DNA of 64,000 bases from Nocardioides sp. zg-1230. GTDB taxonomy: Bacteria; Actinomycetota; Actinomycetes; Propionibacteriales; Nocardioidaceae. The stretch lies in the NCBI RefSeq assembly GCF_013155335.1, contig NZ_JABJQZ010000001.1:1302001-1366000 (forward strand), read 5' to 3'. The position numbers were made by a program, and so were the translations under genes. Under the pieces are notes generated by a model. The model was given only the letters and a program-made list of their open reading frames with translations, had not been told where the DNA came from and searched no databases. Below are positions 8,028 to 16,899 of this stretch, piece after piece (the stretch's first letter is position 1; each line of letters starts with the position of its first letter).

Positions 8028-9190
8028 TGACCAGCTTCTCCACCATCAGCGACCGGCTCGGCGAACTCGCGATCGAGGTGCCGTCCTGGGCCTACGGCAA
8101 CTCGGGCACCCGCTTCAAGGTGTTCGGCACCCCGGGCACCCCGCGCACCGTCGAGGAGAAGATCGCCGACGCCGCGACCGTGCACCGCTTCACCGGCCTC
8201 GCGCCGACCGTGGCGCTCCACATCCCGTGGGACGAGGTCGACGACTACGCCGCGCTGGCGGCGTACGCCAAGGAACAGGGCGTCGCGCTCGGCACGATCA
8301 ACTCCAACACCTTCCAGGACGACGACTACAAGCTCGGCGCCCTGACCCACACCGACGCAGCGGTCCGCCAGAAGGCGATCGACCACCACTTCGCGTGCAT
8401 CGAGGTGATGAACCAGACCGGCTCGCGGGACCTCAAGATCTGGCTGGCGGAGGGCACTAACTACCCCGGCCAGGGCGACATGCGCGCCCGGCAGGACCAC
8501 CTGGCCGAGGGCCTGAGCACGATCTACGACCGGCTCTCCGAGGACCAGCGACTGGTGCTGGAGTACAAGTTCTTCGAGCCGGCGTTCTACCACACAGACG
8601 TCCCGGACTGGGGCACGTCGTACGCCCACGTGGCCGCCCTCGGCGACCGCGCCAAGGTGTGCCTCGACACCGGCCACCACGCGCCCGGCACCAACATCGA
8701 GTTCATCGTCGCCCAGCTGCTGCGGCTCGGGAAGCTCGGCTCGTTCGACTTCAACAGCCGCTTCTACGCCGACGACGACCTCATCGTCGGGGCGGCCGAC
8801 CCGTTCCAGCTCTTCCGCATCATGGTCGAGGTGATCCGCGGCGGCGGCTTCGGCGCCGACAGCGACGTCGCGCTGATGCTCGACCAGTGCCACAACATCG
8901 AGGACAAGATCCCCGGCCAGATCCGCTCGGTCCTCAACGTCCAGGAGATGACCGCCCGCGCGCTGCTCCTCGACACCGCGGCGCTCGACGAGGCGCGCTC
9001 CGCCGGCGACGTGCTGCGCGCCAACGAGATCTTCATGGACGCCTTCTACACCGACGTACGCCGCCACCTGGCGGCGTGGCGCGAGGAGCGCGGCCTGCCC
9101 GCGGACCCGATGCGCGCCTACCTCGACTCCGGTTACCAGCAGCAGATCGAGGCCGACCGCGTCGGCGGCTCGCAGCTCAGCTGGAACTGA
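8027..9190 (+). CDS. rhaI: L-rhamnose isomerase
   Basis: This 387-residue protein is of the actinobacterial/Pseudomonas-type rhamnose isomerase branch, a TIM-barrel metal enzyme distinct from E. coli RhaA. It converts L-rhamnose to L-rhamnulose. Likely metal-site and active-site strands are visible: E-Y-K-F-F-E-P near residue 182, C-L-D-T-G-H-H-A near residue 211, and D-F-N-S-R-F-Y-A-D-D-D near residue 243. The gene lies between mutarotase and aldolase genes, in pathway context. Specificity for rhamnose over related sugars follows from that context. Confidence 0.92.
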   Translation: MTSFSTISDRLGELAIEVPSWAYGNSGTRFKVFGTPGTPRTVEEKIADAATVHRFTGLAPTVALHIPWDEVDDYAALAAYAKEQGVALGTINSNTFQDDDYKLGALTHTDAAVRQKAIDHHFACIEVMNQTGSRDLKIWLAEGTNYPGQGDMRARQDHLAEGLSTIYDRLSEDQRLVLEYKFFEPAFYHTDVPDWGTSYAHVAALGDRAKVCLDTGHHAPGTNIEFIVAQLLRLGKLGSFDFNSRFYADDDLIVGAADPFQLFRIMVEVIRGGGFGADSDVALMLDQCHNIEDKIPGQIRSVLNVQEMTARALLLDTAALDEARSAGDVLRANEIFMDAFYTDVRRHLAAWREERGLPADPMRAYLDSGYQQQIEADRVGGSQLSWN

Positions 9191-9220
9191 CCCGACCCGA
9201 CCCCGAAGGAAACCTGCACC

Positions 9221-11263
9221 GTGAGTGACCTCAACCCCACCGTCGCTGCCCTCGTCGAGCGCTCGAACCGGCTGGGCTCCGACCCGAAGAACACCAACTA
9301 CGCCGGCGGCAACACCTCCGCCAAGGGCACCGAGACCGACCCGGTCACCGGGGAGGAGGTCGAGCTGCTGTGGGTGAAGGGCTCCGGCGGTGACCTCGGC
9401 ACACTGACGCCCGGCGGCCTGGCCGTGCTGCGGCTGGACCGGATGCGCGCGCTCGTCGACGTCTACCCCGGCGTGGACCGCGAGGACGAGATGGTTGCGG
9501 CCTTCGACTACTGCCTGCACGGCAAGGGCGGTGCCGCGCCGTCGATCGACACCGCGATGCACGGCCTCGTCGACGCCGCGCACGTCGACCACCTGCATCC
9601 CGACTCCGGGATCGCCATCGCGACCGCTGCCGACGGCGAGGAGCTGACCTCCACGATCTTCGGCGACCAGGTCGTGTGGGTGCCGTGGCGCCGCCCGGGC
9701 TTCCAGCTCGGCCTCGATATCGCGGAGATCAAGGAGAAGAACCCGCAGGCCCGCGGCTGCATCCTCGGCGGCCACGGCATCACCGCGTGGGGCGACACCT
9801 CCGAGGAGGCCGAGGCCAACAGCCTCTGGATCATCGAGACCGCCTCCACCTACATCGCCGAGCACTCCAAGGCCGAGCCGTTCGGCCCCGCGCTCGAGGG
9901 GTACGCCGCCCTCCCGCGGGCCGAGCGCCGCGCCAAGGCCGCCGCCCTCGCGCCCACCATCCGCGGCATCGCCTCGGCGGACCGTCCGATGGTCGGCCAC
10001 TTCACCGACGCCGACGTCGTCCTGGAGTTCCTGGCGCACGCCGAGCACCCCCGTCTCGGCGAGCTCGGCACGTCGTGCCCCGACCACTTCCTGCGCACCA
10101 AGGTCAAGCCGCTGGTCCTCGACCTGCCGGCGTCCGCCTCGGTCGAGGACAGCATCGCCCGCCTCCAGGAGCTCGCGGTGTCCTACCGCGAGGACTACCA
10201 GGGCTACTACGACCGCAACGCCACGCCCGACAGCCCGGCGATCCGCGGCAAGGACCCGCTCATCGTGCTGGTCCCCGGCGTCGGCATGTTCAGCTTCGGC
10301 AAGGACAAGCAGACCGCGCGCGTCGCCGGTGAGTTCTACGTCAACGCGATCAACGTGATGCGCGGCGCGGAGGGCTTGTCGACGTACGCCCCCATCGACG
10401 AGTCGGAGAAGTTCCGCATCGAGTACTGGGCGCTGGAGGAGGCCAAGCTCCAGCGGATGCCGAAGCCCAAGCCGCTCGCGACCCGCGTCGCCCTCGTCAC
10501 CGGTGCCGCCTCCGGCATCGGCCTCGCGACCGCGAGGAAGCTCGCGTCCGAGGGCGCCTGCGTCGTCATCGCCGACCTCTCGCTGGAGAAGGCCGAGGCC
10601 GCTGCCGCCCAGATCGGGTCTGCCGACGTCACGGTCGGCGTGCAGGTCGACGTGTCCGACGCCGCGGCCGTGCAGGCAGCGCTCGACGCGACGGTGCTGG
10701 CGTTCGGTGGTGTCGACCTCGTCGTCAACAACGCCGGCCTCTCGCTGTCGCGCTCACTGCTCGAGACCACCGAGGCCGACTGGGACCTCCAGCACGACGT
10801 CATGGCCAAGGGCTCGTTCCTCGTCGCGAAGGCCGCGGCCAAGGCGATGATCGAGCAGGGGATGGGCGGCGACATCGTCTACATCTCCTCGAAGAACTCG
10901 ATCTTCGCCGGCCCCAACAACGTCGCGTACGGCGCCGCCAAGGCCGACCAGGCGCACCAGGTGCGGCTGCTGGCCGCCGAGCTCGGCGAGCACAGCATCA
11001 AGGTCAACGGCGTCAACCCCGACGGCGTCGTGCAGGGCTCCGGCATCTTCGCCTCGGGCTGGGGCGCCAACCGCGCCGCCGTCTACGGCGTCGAGGAGCA
11101 GGACCTCGGCAAGTTCTACGCGCAGCGCACGATCCTGAAGCGCGAGGTGCTGCCGGACAACATCGCCAACGCCGTCTTCGTGCTCTGCACCGACGAGCTC
11201 AGCCACACCACCGGCCTGCACATCCCCGTCGACGCGGGCGTGGCGGCGGCCTTCCTGCGATGA
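9221..11263 (+). CDS. rhaEW: Bifunctional rhamnulose-1-phosphate aldolase / lactaldehyde dehydrogenase
   Basis: This 680-residue fusion has an N-terminal class II aldolase/adducin domain (residues about 1-410; metal-site motif H-V-D-H-L-H-P near residue 123 and G-G-H-G-I near residue 184). The C-terminal domain is a short-chain dehydrogenase (about 420-680; T-G-A-A-S-G-I-G-L-A near residue 426 and catalytic Y-G-A-A-K near residue 570). In the family the first half cleaves L-rhamnulose-1-phosphate to dihydroxyacetone phosphate and L-lactaldehyde, and the second oxidises lactaldehyde to L-lactate. The GTG start at 9221 has GAAGGAA upstream. The stop overlaps the kinase start (ATGA). The lactate product explains the lutABC genes downstream. 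Confidence 0.92.
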   Translation: MSDLNPTVAALVERSNRLGSDPKNTNYAGGNTSAKGTETDPVTGEEVELLWVKGSGGDLGTLTPGGLAVLRLDRMRALVDVYPGVDREDEMVAAFDYCLHGKGGAAPSIDTAMHGLVDAAHVDHLHPDSGIAIATAADGEELTSTIFGDQVVWVPWRRPGFQLGLDIAEIKEKNPQARGCILGGHGITAWGDTSEEAEANSLWIIETASTYIAEHSKAEPFGPALEGYAALPRAERRAKAAALAPTIRGIASADRPMVGHFTDADVVLEFLAHAEHPRLGELGTSCPDHFLRTKVKPLVLDLPASASVEDSIARLQELAVSYREDYQGYYDRNATPDSPAIRGKDPLIVLVPGVGMFSFGKDKQTARVAGEFYVNAINVMRGAEGLSTYAPIDESEKFRIEYWALEEAKLQRMPKPKPLATRVALVTGAASGIGLATARKLASEGACVVIADLSLEKAEAAAAQIGSADVTVGVQVDVSDAAAVQAALDATVLAFGGVDLVVNNAGLSLSRSLLETTEADWDLQHDVMAKGSFLVAKAAAKAMIEQGMGGDIVYISSKNSIFAGPNNVAYGAAKADQAHQVRLLAAELGEHSIKVNGVNPDGVVQGSGIFASGWGANRAAVYGVEEQDLGKFYAQRTILKREVLPDNIANAVFVLCTDELSHTTGLHIPVDAGVAAAFLR

Positions 11264-12747
11264 CCGACCTCCGCGTCGCCGCCGTCGACCTGGGCGCCAC
11301 CAGCGGCCGGGTGATGGCCGCCCGCGTCGGACCGGGGCACCTCTCCCTCAAGGAGGTGCACCGGTTCCCCAATGGCGCGGTCCCGGTCGGCGGCTCACTG
11401 TTCTGGGACGTCCTGGGCATCCACCGCGAGGTGCTCGCGGGCATCGCCGAGGTGGCCCGCACCGGCGACCTCGACGGGATCGGCATCGACTCGTGGGCCG
11501 TCGACTACGGCCTGCTCGACCGCGACGGCGAGCTGCTGGGCAACCCCTACAGCCACCGCGACCCCCGCACCCGCGACGTACCCGAGCTGGTCGCGAAGAG
11601 CATCGACGTGCAGGAGCAGTACGCCGTCAACGGGCTGCAGCAGCTGCCGTTCACCACCGTCTTCCAGCTCGTGGCAGCGCGGGGCACGGCGGCGCTGGAG
11701 TCCGCGCACGCCTTGCTGCTGCTGCCCGACCTGCTGGCCTACTGGCTCACCGGAGAGGTGGGGGCAGAGCGCACCAACGCCTCCACCACCGGCCTGCTCG
11801 ACGTGACGACGGGGGAGTGGTCGAGCGACCTGGCCGCTCGCCTCGGCCTGCCGTGGTCGATCCTCCCGCCGCTGCGCGACGCCGGGTCGCTCGTGGGACC
11901 GGTCCGCCCGGAGGTCGCCGCCGATCTGGGCGTCCGGACAGACGTCCCCGTCATCGCCGTGGGGTCCCACGACACCGCCTCGGCAGTGGTCGCCGTACCT
12001 GCCGACGCGGACACCTCGTTCGGCTACATCTCCTCGGGCACGTGGTCGCTGGTCGGGCTCGAGCTCGACGAGCCGGTGCTCACGGAAGCGGCCCGCGAGG
12101 CCGACTTCACCAACGAGGGCGGCGTCGACGGCACGGTCCGGTTCCTGAAGAACGTGATGGGCCTGTGGGTGCTCTCCGAGTGCCTCCGGGCCTGGCGGGA
12201 CCGCGGCACCCCGGCCACCGACCTCGCGTCCCTGCTGGCCGACGCGAGCACCGCGGCGCCGCTGCGGACCGTGGTCGACATCAACCACCCCTCGCTCCTG
12301 GGCCCCGGCAGCGCCACCGACCCGATGCCCGAGCGGGTCGTCGGGCTGGCTCGCGCGGCCGGCGAACCGGTGCCGCAGACCCCCGGCGAGATCACCCGCT
12401 GCATCCTCGACAGCCTCGCGCTCGCCTATCGACGCCACCTCCGCACGGCCGCCCGCCTGGCCGGGCGCGACCTCGACGTCGTGCACGTCGTCGGCGGCGG
12501 CTCCCACAACCACCTGCTCTGCCAGCTGACCGCGGATGCCCTCGGCGTACCGGTGCTGGCCGGCCCGGGCGAGGCAGCCGCGCTCGGCAACGCCCTCGTC
12601 CAGGCCCGCGCCCTCGGCGCCGACCTCCCCGACCTCGCCGCCATGCGTGCCCTCGTGCGCGAGACCCACGACGTACGACGTCACGACCCGCGCCCCGGCC
12701 TCGACTGGGACGCGGCCGACCGCCGCGTCGGCACCACGCCCGCCTGA
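11260..12747 (+). CDS. rhaB: Rhamnulokinase
   Basis: This 495-residue kinase of the FGGY family phosphorylates L-rhamnulose with ATP to L-rhamnulose-1-phosphate. The N-terminal ATP-fold motif A-V-D-L-G-A-T-S-G-R is at residues 7-16. G-I-D-S-W-A-V-D-Y-G (about 74-83) and G-S-H-D-T-A-S-A (about 232-239) are FGGY sugar-kinase hallmarks, and the C-terminal V-V-G-G-G-S-H-N lies near residue 410. Length is typical. The gene is translationally coupled to the aldolase/dehydrogenase gene by a 4-nt overlap, which supports equal expression. Confidence 0.93.
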   Translation: MTDLRVAAVDLGATSGRVMAARVGPGHLSLKEVHRFPNGAVPVGGSLFWDVLGIHREVLAGIAEVARTGDLDGIGIDSWAVDYGLLDRDGELLGNPYSHRDPRTRDVPELVAKSIDVQEQYAVNGLQQLPFTTVFQLVAARGTAALESAHALLLLPDLLAYWLTGEVGAERTNASTTGLLDVTTGEWSSDLAARLGLPWSILPPLRDAGSLVGPVRPEVAADLGVRTDVPVIAVGSHDTASAVVAVPADADTSFGYISSGTWSLVGLELDEPVLTEAAREADFTNEGGVDGTVRFLKNVMGLWVLSECLRAWRDRGTPATDLASLLADASTAAPLRTVVDINHPSLLGPGSATDPMPERVVGLARAAGEPVPQTPGEITRCILDSLALAYRRHLRTAARLAGRDLDVVHVVGGGSHNHLLCQLTADALGVPVLAGPGEAAALGNALVQARALGADLPDLAAMRALVRETHDVRRHDPRPGLDWDAADRRVGTTPA

Positions 12748-12774
12748 CCCCACCACCTGACCCCAGGAGCCCCG

Positions 12775-15700
12775 ATGGACCAGCCCGGCCCGACCCACCT
12801 CACCCGCCGCACCCTGCTCGGTGCGTCGGCCGCCGCAGCGGGCTTCGTCGCTGCCTCCTCCGCCATGCCGGCAGCTGCCGCGCCGGGCGGTGCCTCGGCC
12901 GCGACCCAATGGCTCCCCAAGGACCTCGTGCGCCGCTTCGCCCAGCCGGGCACCGCGACCGCCGCTGGCTTCCGCTGGTGGTGGCCCCACGGCCTCGTCG
13001 ACCCCGTCGAGATCGCCCGCGAGGTCGACCAGGTCGCCGACGCAGGCTTCGGCGTACTCGAGGTTGCAGACGTCACCCACAGCCTCCGCGCCCGCAACAT
13101 CACGATCGACGTCGGCACGCACGGCTGGGGCACGGCCCCATGGGTCGCCGGCGTGAAGGCCGCGCTGTCGCAGGCGGCGGAGCGCGACGTGCGCATCGAC
13201 ATCACCGTCGGGCCGTCCTGGCCGGCCGCCGTCTCCACCATCACCCCCGACGACGCCGCGGCGTGCACCGAGCTCGCGCACGGCCGGGCCGACCTCGCCG
13301 CCGGAGCGACGTACGACGGCCCCGTCCCCGAGGCGGTGCTGCACGCCGAGGGCGCCGTCACGCAGCAGACACTGGTGGCGCTCCAGGCGCACCGCTATAC
13401 GCCGTCGACCAACACTCGCGTGCTGCCGCAGGTCGACCCTGACTCGTACGTCGACCTGCTCGACCAGGTCGTCGACGGCCGGATCACCTGGACGGCACCG
13501 GCCGCGCCCGCCGGCGGGTCGTGGGTGCTGCTGTCCTTCTGGCAGCGTGGCTCGGGCCAGGAGCCCGAGGCCGCCCCGCACACCTCGCCGCGGTCGTACG
13601 TCGTCGACCACTTCAGCGCGTTGGGCTCGAGGGCCGTCGTGGACCTGTGGGAGACGAAGGTCCTCGACAGCGAGCTGCGCGGCCTGCTCGGCCGCGCAGG
13701 CGGCTACCTCTTCGAGGACTCCCTCGAGATCGAGACCGAGGCGACCATCTGGACGCCGAGGATGTTCGACGAGTTCGAGAAGCGGGCCGGCTACGACCTG
13801 CGACCGTGGCTGCCGATCGTGATGGAGCTGAAGGAGAAGTACCTCTTCGACCTCGGCACCGGCGCCAACGCCGCCACCACCGACGCCTTGCGCACCAACC
13901 AGGTCCGCGACGACTACAACCAGGTGCTCTCAGACCTCTACCGCGACCACCACCTGCTTCCGCTGCAGGCCTTCGCCCGCACCCTCGGCATGGGCCTGCG
14001 CGTCCAGCCCTACGGTCTCGAGACCGACACGGTGGAGCACGCGGCGTTGCTCGACATCCCCGAGACCGAGTCGCTCGGCTTCAAGAACCTCGACGACTAC
14101 CGGGTGATGGCGGGCGGTCGGGACATGGCCGGCCACACGATCCTGTCCTGCGAGGCCATCTGCTACAACGGCGCGGCCTACAACACGATGCTGGGCGGCA
14201 ACAGCGCGAGCCCGACGCAGCAGAACCAGGCGCTCTTCACCCTCAACAGCATCTTCGCCGCGGGCGTGAACCAGGCGATCATCCATGGCTTCCCCTACGC
14301 GGACGCGCCTGGCGTGACGTGGCCCGGCTTCGCAGCCTTCTCGCCCTACTACAACGGCGCGATCGGCTTCGGCGAGGCGTGGGGGCCGCGGACCCCGCAG
14401 TGGCAGCACATGCCGGACATCGCGGCATATCTCTCCCGCACCCAGCTCGTCCTGCAGACCGGCACGCCGAAGTACGACGTCGTCTTCCTCCGGCAGAAGG
14501 GCTGGACGTCGACCGGCATCGGCGCCTTCTGGGCCACCAACGACGGCATCCCGCTCGGGTGGACCCACTCCTTCGCGACCCCGGCGCTCCTGGACCTGCC
14601 GCTCGCCGAGGTCCGCGACGGCCGGCTGGCTCCCGACGGTCCGGCCTACAAGGCGATGATCATCGGCACCGACCAGTTCCGCGGCCAGGTCGCCACGATG
14701 GCCGTCGCCACCGCGCGACGGGTGCTCGAGCTCGGTCGCGCCGGGCTCCCGATCGTCTTCGTGCGTGACTGGTCGGATCCGCGACCCGTCGGCCTGCCCG
14801 AGGGGGCGACGGACGCGGAGGTCACTCAGCTGCGCGACCTCGTCGCCCAGATCATGGCGCTGCCCACCACGCGCACGGCGGCCGCCGACGCCGACATCCC
14901 GGGCGCGCTCGCGTCGCTCGGGGTCACGCGCGACGTCGAGCACGAGCGTTCGACCGTGATGACACTGCGACGGGTGGTCGGCGACGTCGACCTCTACTAC
15001 GTCGCCAACGCGCGGCACGCCGAGAACCGTCGTCTCAACCGCGTCACCCAGGACGTCTGGCTGACCACCACGTCACCGCGCGCGGTGCCGGTGGTGCTCG
15101 ACGCCTGGACGGGTGAGACCCGCCCGGTCGGCCTCTGGGAGCGCCAGGCCGACCGGGTGCGGGTCCGCGTGGACCTCGCTCCTGGTCAGTCCACCGTGAT
15201 CGCCTTCGCCACCCCGCAGTCGGCCGACCCCGCCCAGCTGCACGCGGTCGCCACCACGGCGCTCGACGTGCTGCGGGAGCCGGGCAGGCTCGTGGCTCGC
15301 GCCGGTACCGCCGGCAACCACACCGTCACCCTCGGCGACGGTCGTACGGTCCCCGCCACGATCGACCGGGTCCGCGACCCGGTCGTGCCGTCGTCGTGGC
15401 GGCTCGAGGTCGAGGACTGGCAGCCCGGCGCGAGCGCGACCGAGACGGTCAAGCCGCTGCGGACGGCCGAGCTCACCACACTCGTCCCGTGGAGCCAGAT
15501 CCCCGGGCTCGAGGACGTCTCGGGCATCGGTCGCTACGCCACCGAGGTCGACCTCGGCTCCGACTGGACCGACCGCGACGGCGCCTGGCTCGAGCTCGGC
15601 GAGGTCACCGACACCTTCCGGGTCACGGTCAACGGCGTGGCGGTGGGCGGGTGCGACCCGCTCCACCCGCGGGTCGACCTGGCCGGCCTTCTCCAGCCCG

Positions 15701-15855
15701 GCCGGAACACCATCGAGGTCGAGGTGGCCTCGACCCTCCTCAACCGGCTGCGGACGGTGACGCCCGCTGTCTACGGCGTGGCCCAGCGGCAGGCGTACGG
15801 CCTCCTCGGACCCGTCCGCCTGGTGCCCTACGTCGACCAGCCGGTCCGCCGCTGA
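12775..15855 (+). CDS. Secreted glycoside hydrolase, GH106-type alpha-L-rhamnosidase
   Basis: This 1026-residue exported protein has a Tat-type signal (R-R-T-L-L-G near residues 11-16, then an Ala-rich segment ending near residue 38). The body resembles GH106 rhamnosidases: an N-terminal barrel that includes W-W-W-P-H-G-L near residue 67, an acidic motif F-E-D-S-L-E-I-E-T-E at residues 313-322 that may hold catalytic carboxylates, and a C-terminal galactose-binding-like beta-sandwich (V-T-V-N-G-V-A-V-G near residue 950, then P-G-R-N-T-I-E-V-E-V). It lies 27 bp after rhaB in the same direction. It should release rhamnose from plant glycans outside the cell. Family assignment is from motifs by eye and the exact linkage is unknown. 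Confidence 0.8.
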   Translation: MDQPGPTHLTRRTLLGASAAAAGFVAASSAMPAAAAPGGASAATQWLPKDLVRRFAQPGTATAAGFRWWWPHGLVDPVEIAREVDQVADAGFGVLEVADVTHSLRARNITIDVGTHGWGTAPWVAGVKAALSQAAERDVRIDITVGPSWPAAVSTITPDDAAACTELAHGRADLAAGATYDGPVPEAVLHAEGAVTQQTLVALQAHRYTPSTNTRVLPQVDPDSYVDLLDQVVDGRITWTAPAAPAGGSWVLLSFWQRGSGQEPEAAPHTSPRSYVVDHFSALGSRAVVDLWETKVLDSELRGLLGRAGGYLFEDSLEIETEATIWTPRMFDEFEKRAGYDLRPWLPIVMELKEKYLFDLGTGANAATTDALRTNQVRDDYNQVLSDLYRDHHLLPLQAFARTLGMGLRVQPYGLETDTVEHAALLDIPETESLGFKNLDDYRVMAGGRDMAGHTILSCEAICYNGAAYNTMLGGNSASPTQQNQALFTLNSIFAAGVNQAIIHGFPYADAPGVTWPGFAAFSPYYNGAIGFGEAWGPRTPQWQHMPDIAAYLSRTQLVLQTGTPKYDVVFLRQKGWTSTGIGAFWATNDGIPLGWTHSFATPALLDLPLAEVRDGRLAPDGPAYKAMIIGTDQFRGQVATMAVATARRVLELGRAGLPIVFVRDWSDPRPVGLPEGATDAEVTQLRDLVAQIMALPTTRTAAADADIPGALASLGVTRDVEHERSTVMTLRRVVGDVDLYYVANARHAENRRLNRVTQDVWLTTTSPRAVPVVLDAWTGETRPVGLWERQADRVRVRVDLAPGQSTVIAFATPQSADPAQLHAVATTALDVLREPGRLVARAGTAGNHTVTLGDGRTVPATIDRVRDPVVPSSWRLEVEDWQPGASATETVKPLRTAELTTLVPWSQIPGLEDVSGIGRYATEVDLGSDWTDRDGAWLELGEVTDTFRVTVNGVAVGGCDPLHPRVDLAGLLQPGRNTIEVEVASTLLNRLRTVTPAVYGVAQRQAYGLLGPVRLVPYVDQPVRR

Positions 15856-15857
15856 CG

Positions 15858-16064
15858 ATGGACGACAGTCCGGTGCCCCTCGGCCACGACGAGCTCGTCG
15901 TGCTGCGCCTGATGGCCGAGGGGCACACGGTGGAGGCGGTCGCGCGCCGCCTCGACGTCTCCGAGCGCACCGTGCGGCGCAAGTCCCGTGCGGCGTGCGC
16001 GGCCGTCGGCGTCGACACGACCATCGAGGCGATCGTGTGGGCCGTGCGGCGCCGGCTCATCTGA
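15858..16064 (+). CDS. Solitary LuxR/GerE-type HTH protein, 68 aa
   Basis: This small protein is almost entirely one LuxR-type DNA-binding domain: L-M-A-E-G-H-T-V-E-A-V-A-R-R-L-D, then V-S-E-R-T-V-R-R-K, ending A-I-V-W-A-V-R-R. There is no receiver, PAS or ligand domain. The ATG lies 3 bp after the GH106 stop, so it is probably translated by coupling. It precedes lutA by about 50 bp. It may be a local regulator of the hydrolase or lactate genes, or the remnant DNA-binding end of a larger regulator. No target is visible. Confidence 0.7.
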   Translation: MDDSPVPLGHDELVVLRLMAEGHTVEAVARRLDVSERTVRRKSRAACAAVGVDTTIEAIVWAVRRRLI

Positions 16065-16116
16065 TCGCCTCCCCACCCCGACAACCACCGTCCAGCACCG
16101 TGGAAGGATGCCAACC

Positions 16117-16899
16117 GTGAAGGTCGCCCTCCAGGTCACCTGCGTCAACGACGCCATGTTCCCCGAGACGGGGAAGGCCGTCGTACGGCTGCTGCGCCGT
16201 CTCGGCGTCGATGTCGACTTCCCGCAGGCGCAGACCTGTTGCGGGCAGCCGATGGTCAACACCGGATACCTCGACGAGGCCGTGCCGGTGGTGCGGACGT
16301 TCGTCGACGCGTTCGCGGGGTACGACGCCATCGTGACGCCGTCGGGCTCGTGCGCCGGGTCGGCCCGGCACCAGCACTCGATCGTCGCCGACCGCTCGGG
16401 CGATCCGTCCCTCGTCGCAGCCGTCGCGGAGACCGGACCGCGGACCTACGAGCTGAGCGAGTTCCTCGTCGACGTGCTGGGCGTGACCGACGTCGGCGCC
16501 TACTTCCCGCACCGGGTCACCTACCATCCGACCTGCCACAGCCTGCGGATGCTCGGGGTCGGTGACCGGCCGCGGCGGTTGCTGGAGGCGGTGCGCGGGA
16601 TCCAGCTGGTCGACCTCCCGAACGCGACCGAGTGCTGCGGCTTCGGCGGCACCTTCGCCCTCAAGAACGCCGACACCTCCGTCGCGATGGGGGCCGACAA
16701 GGCCCGCCACGTGCGGGACACCGGGGCCGAGGTCCTGGTGGCCGGCGACAACTCCTGCCTGATGCACGTCGGCGGGATGCTCTCGCGCCAGCGCGCCGGC
16801 GTACGCGTGATGCATCTCGCCGAGGTGCTGGCCGCCACCGAGGACGACGAGGCCGAGTCGTCCGGACCTGCCGTTGGCGCACGGGCGGAGGGGGCCTGA
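16117..16899 (+). CDS. lutA: Lactate utilization protein A (Fe-S oxidoreductase)
   Basis: This 260-residue LutA/YkgE homologue carries two CCG cysteine motifs: Q-T-C-C-G-Q-P near residue 38 and T-E-C-C-G-F-G-G near residue 172. In B. subtilis LutABC together oxidise L-lactate to pyruvate in the cytoplasm. The GTG at 16117 is preferred because GGAAGG (16102-16107) is 9 nt upstream. An ATG at 16108 directly abuts that ribosome site and is a less likely start. The stop overlaps the lutB start (TGATG). It sits in the rhamnose operon, where lactate is the expected product of the dehydrogenase half of the aldolase fusion. Confidence 0.88.
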   Translation: MKVALQVTCVNDAMFPETGKAVVRLLRRLGVDVDFPQAQTCCGQPMVNTGYLDEAVPVVRTFVDAFAGYDAIVTPSGSCAGSARHQHSIVADRSGDPSLVAAVAETGPRTYELSEFLVDVLGVTDVGAYFPHRVTYHPTCHSLRMLGVGDRPRRLLEAVRGIQLVDLPNATECCGFGGTFALKNADTSVAMGADKARHVRDTGAEVLVAGDNSCLMHVGGMLSRQRAGVRVMHLAEVLAATEDDEAESSGPAVGARAEGA

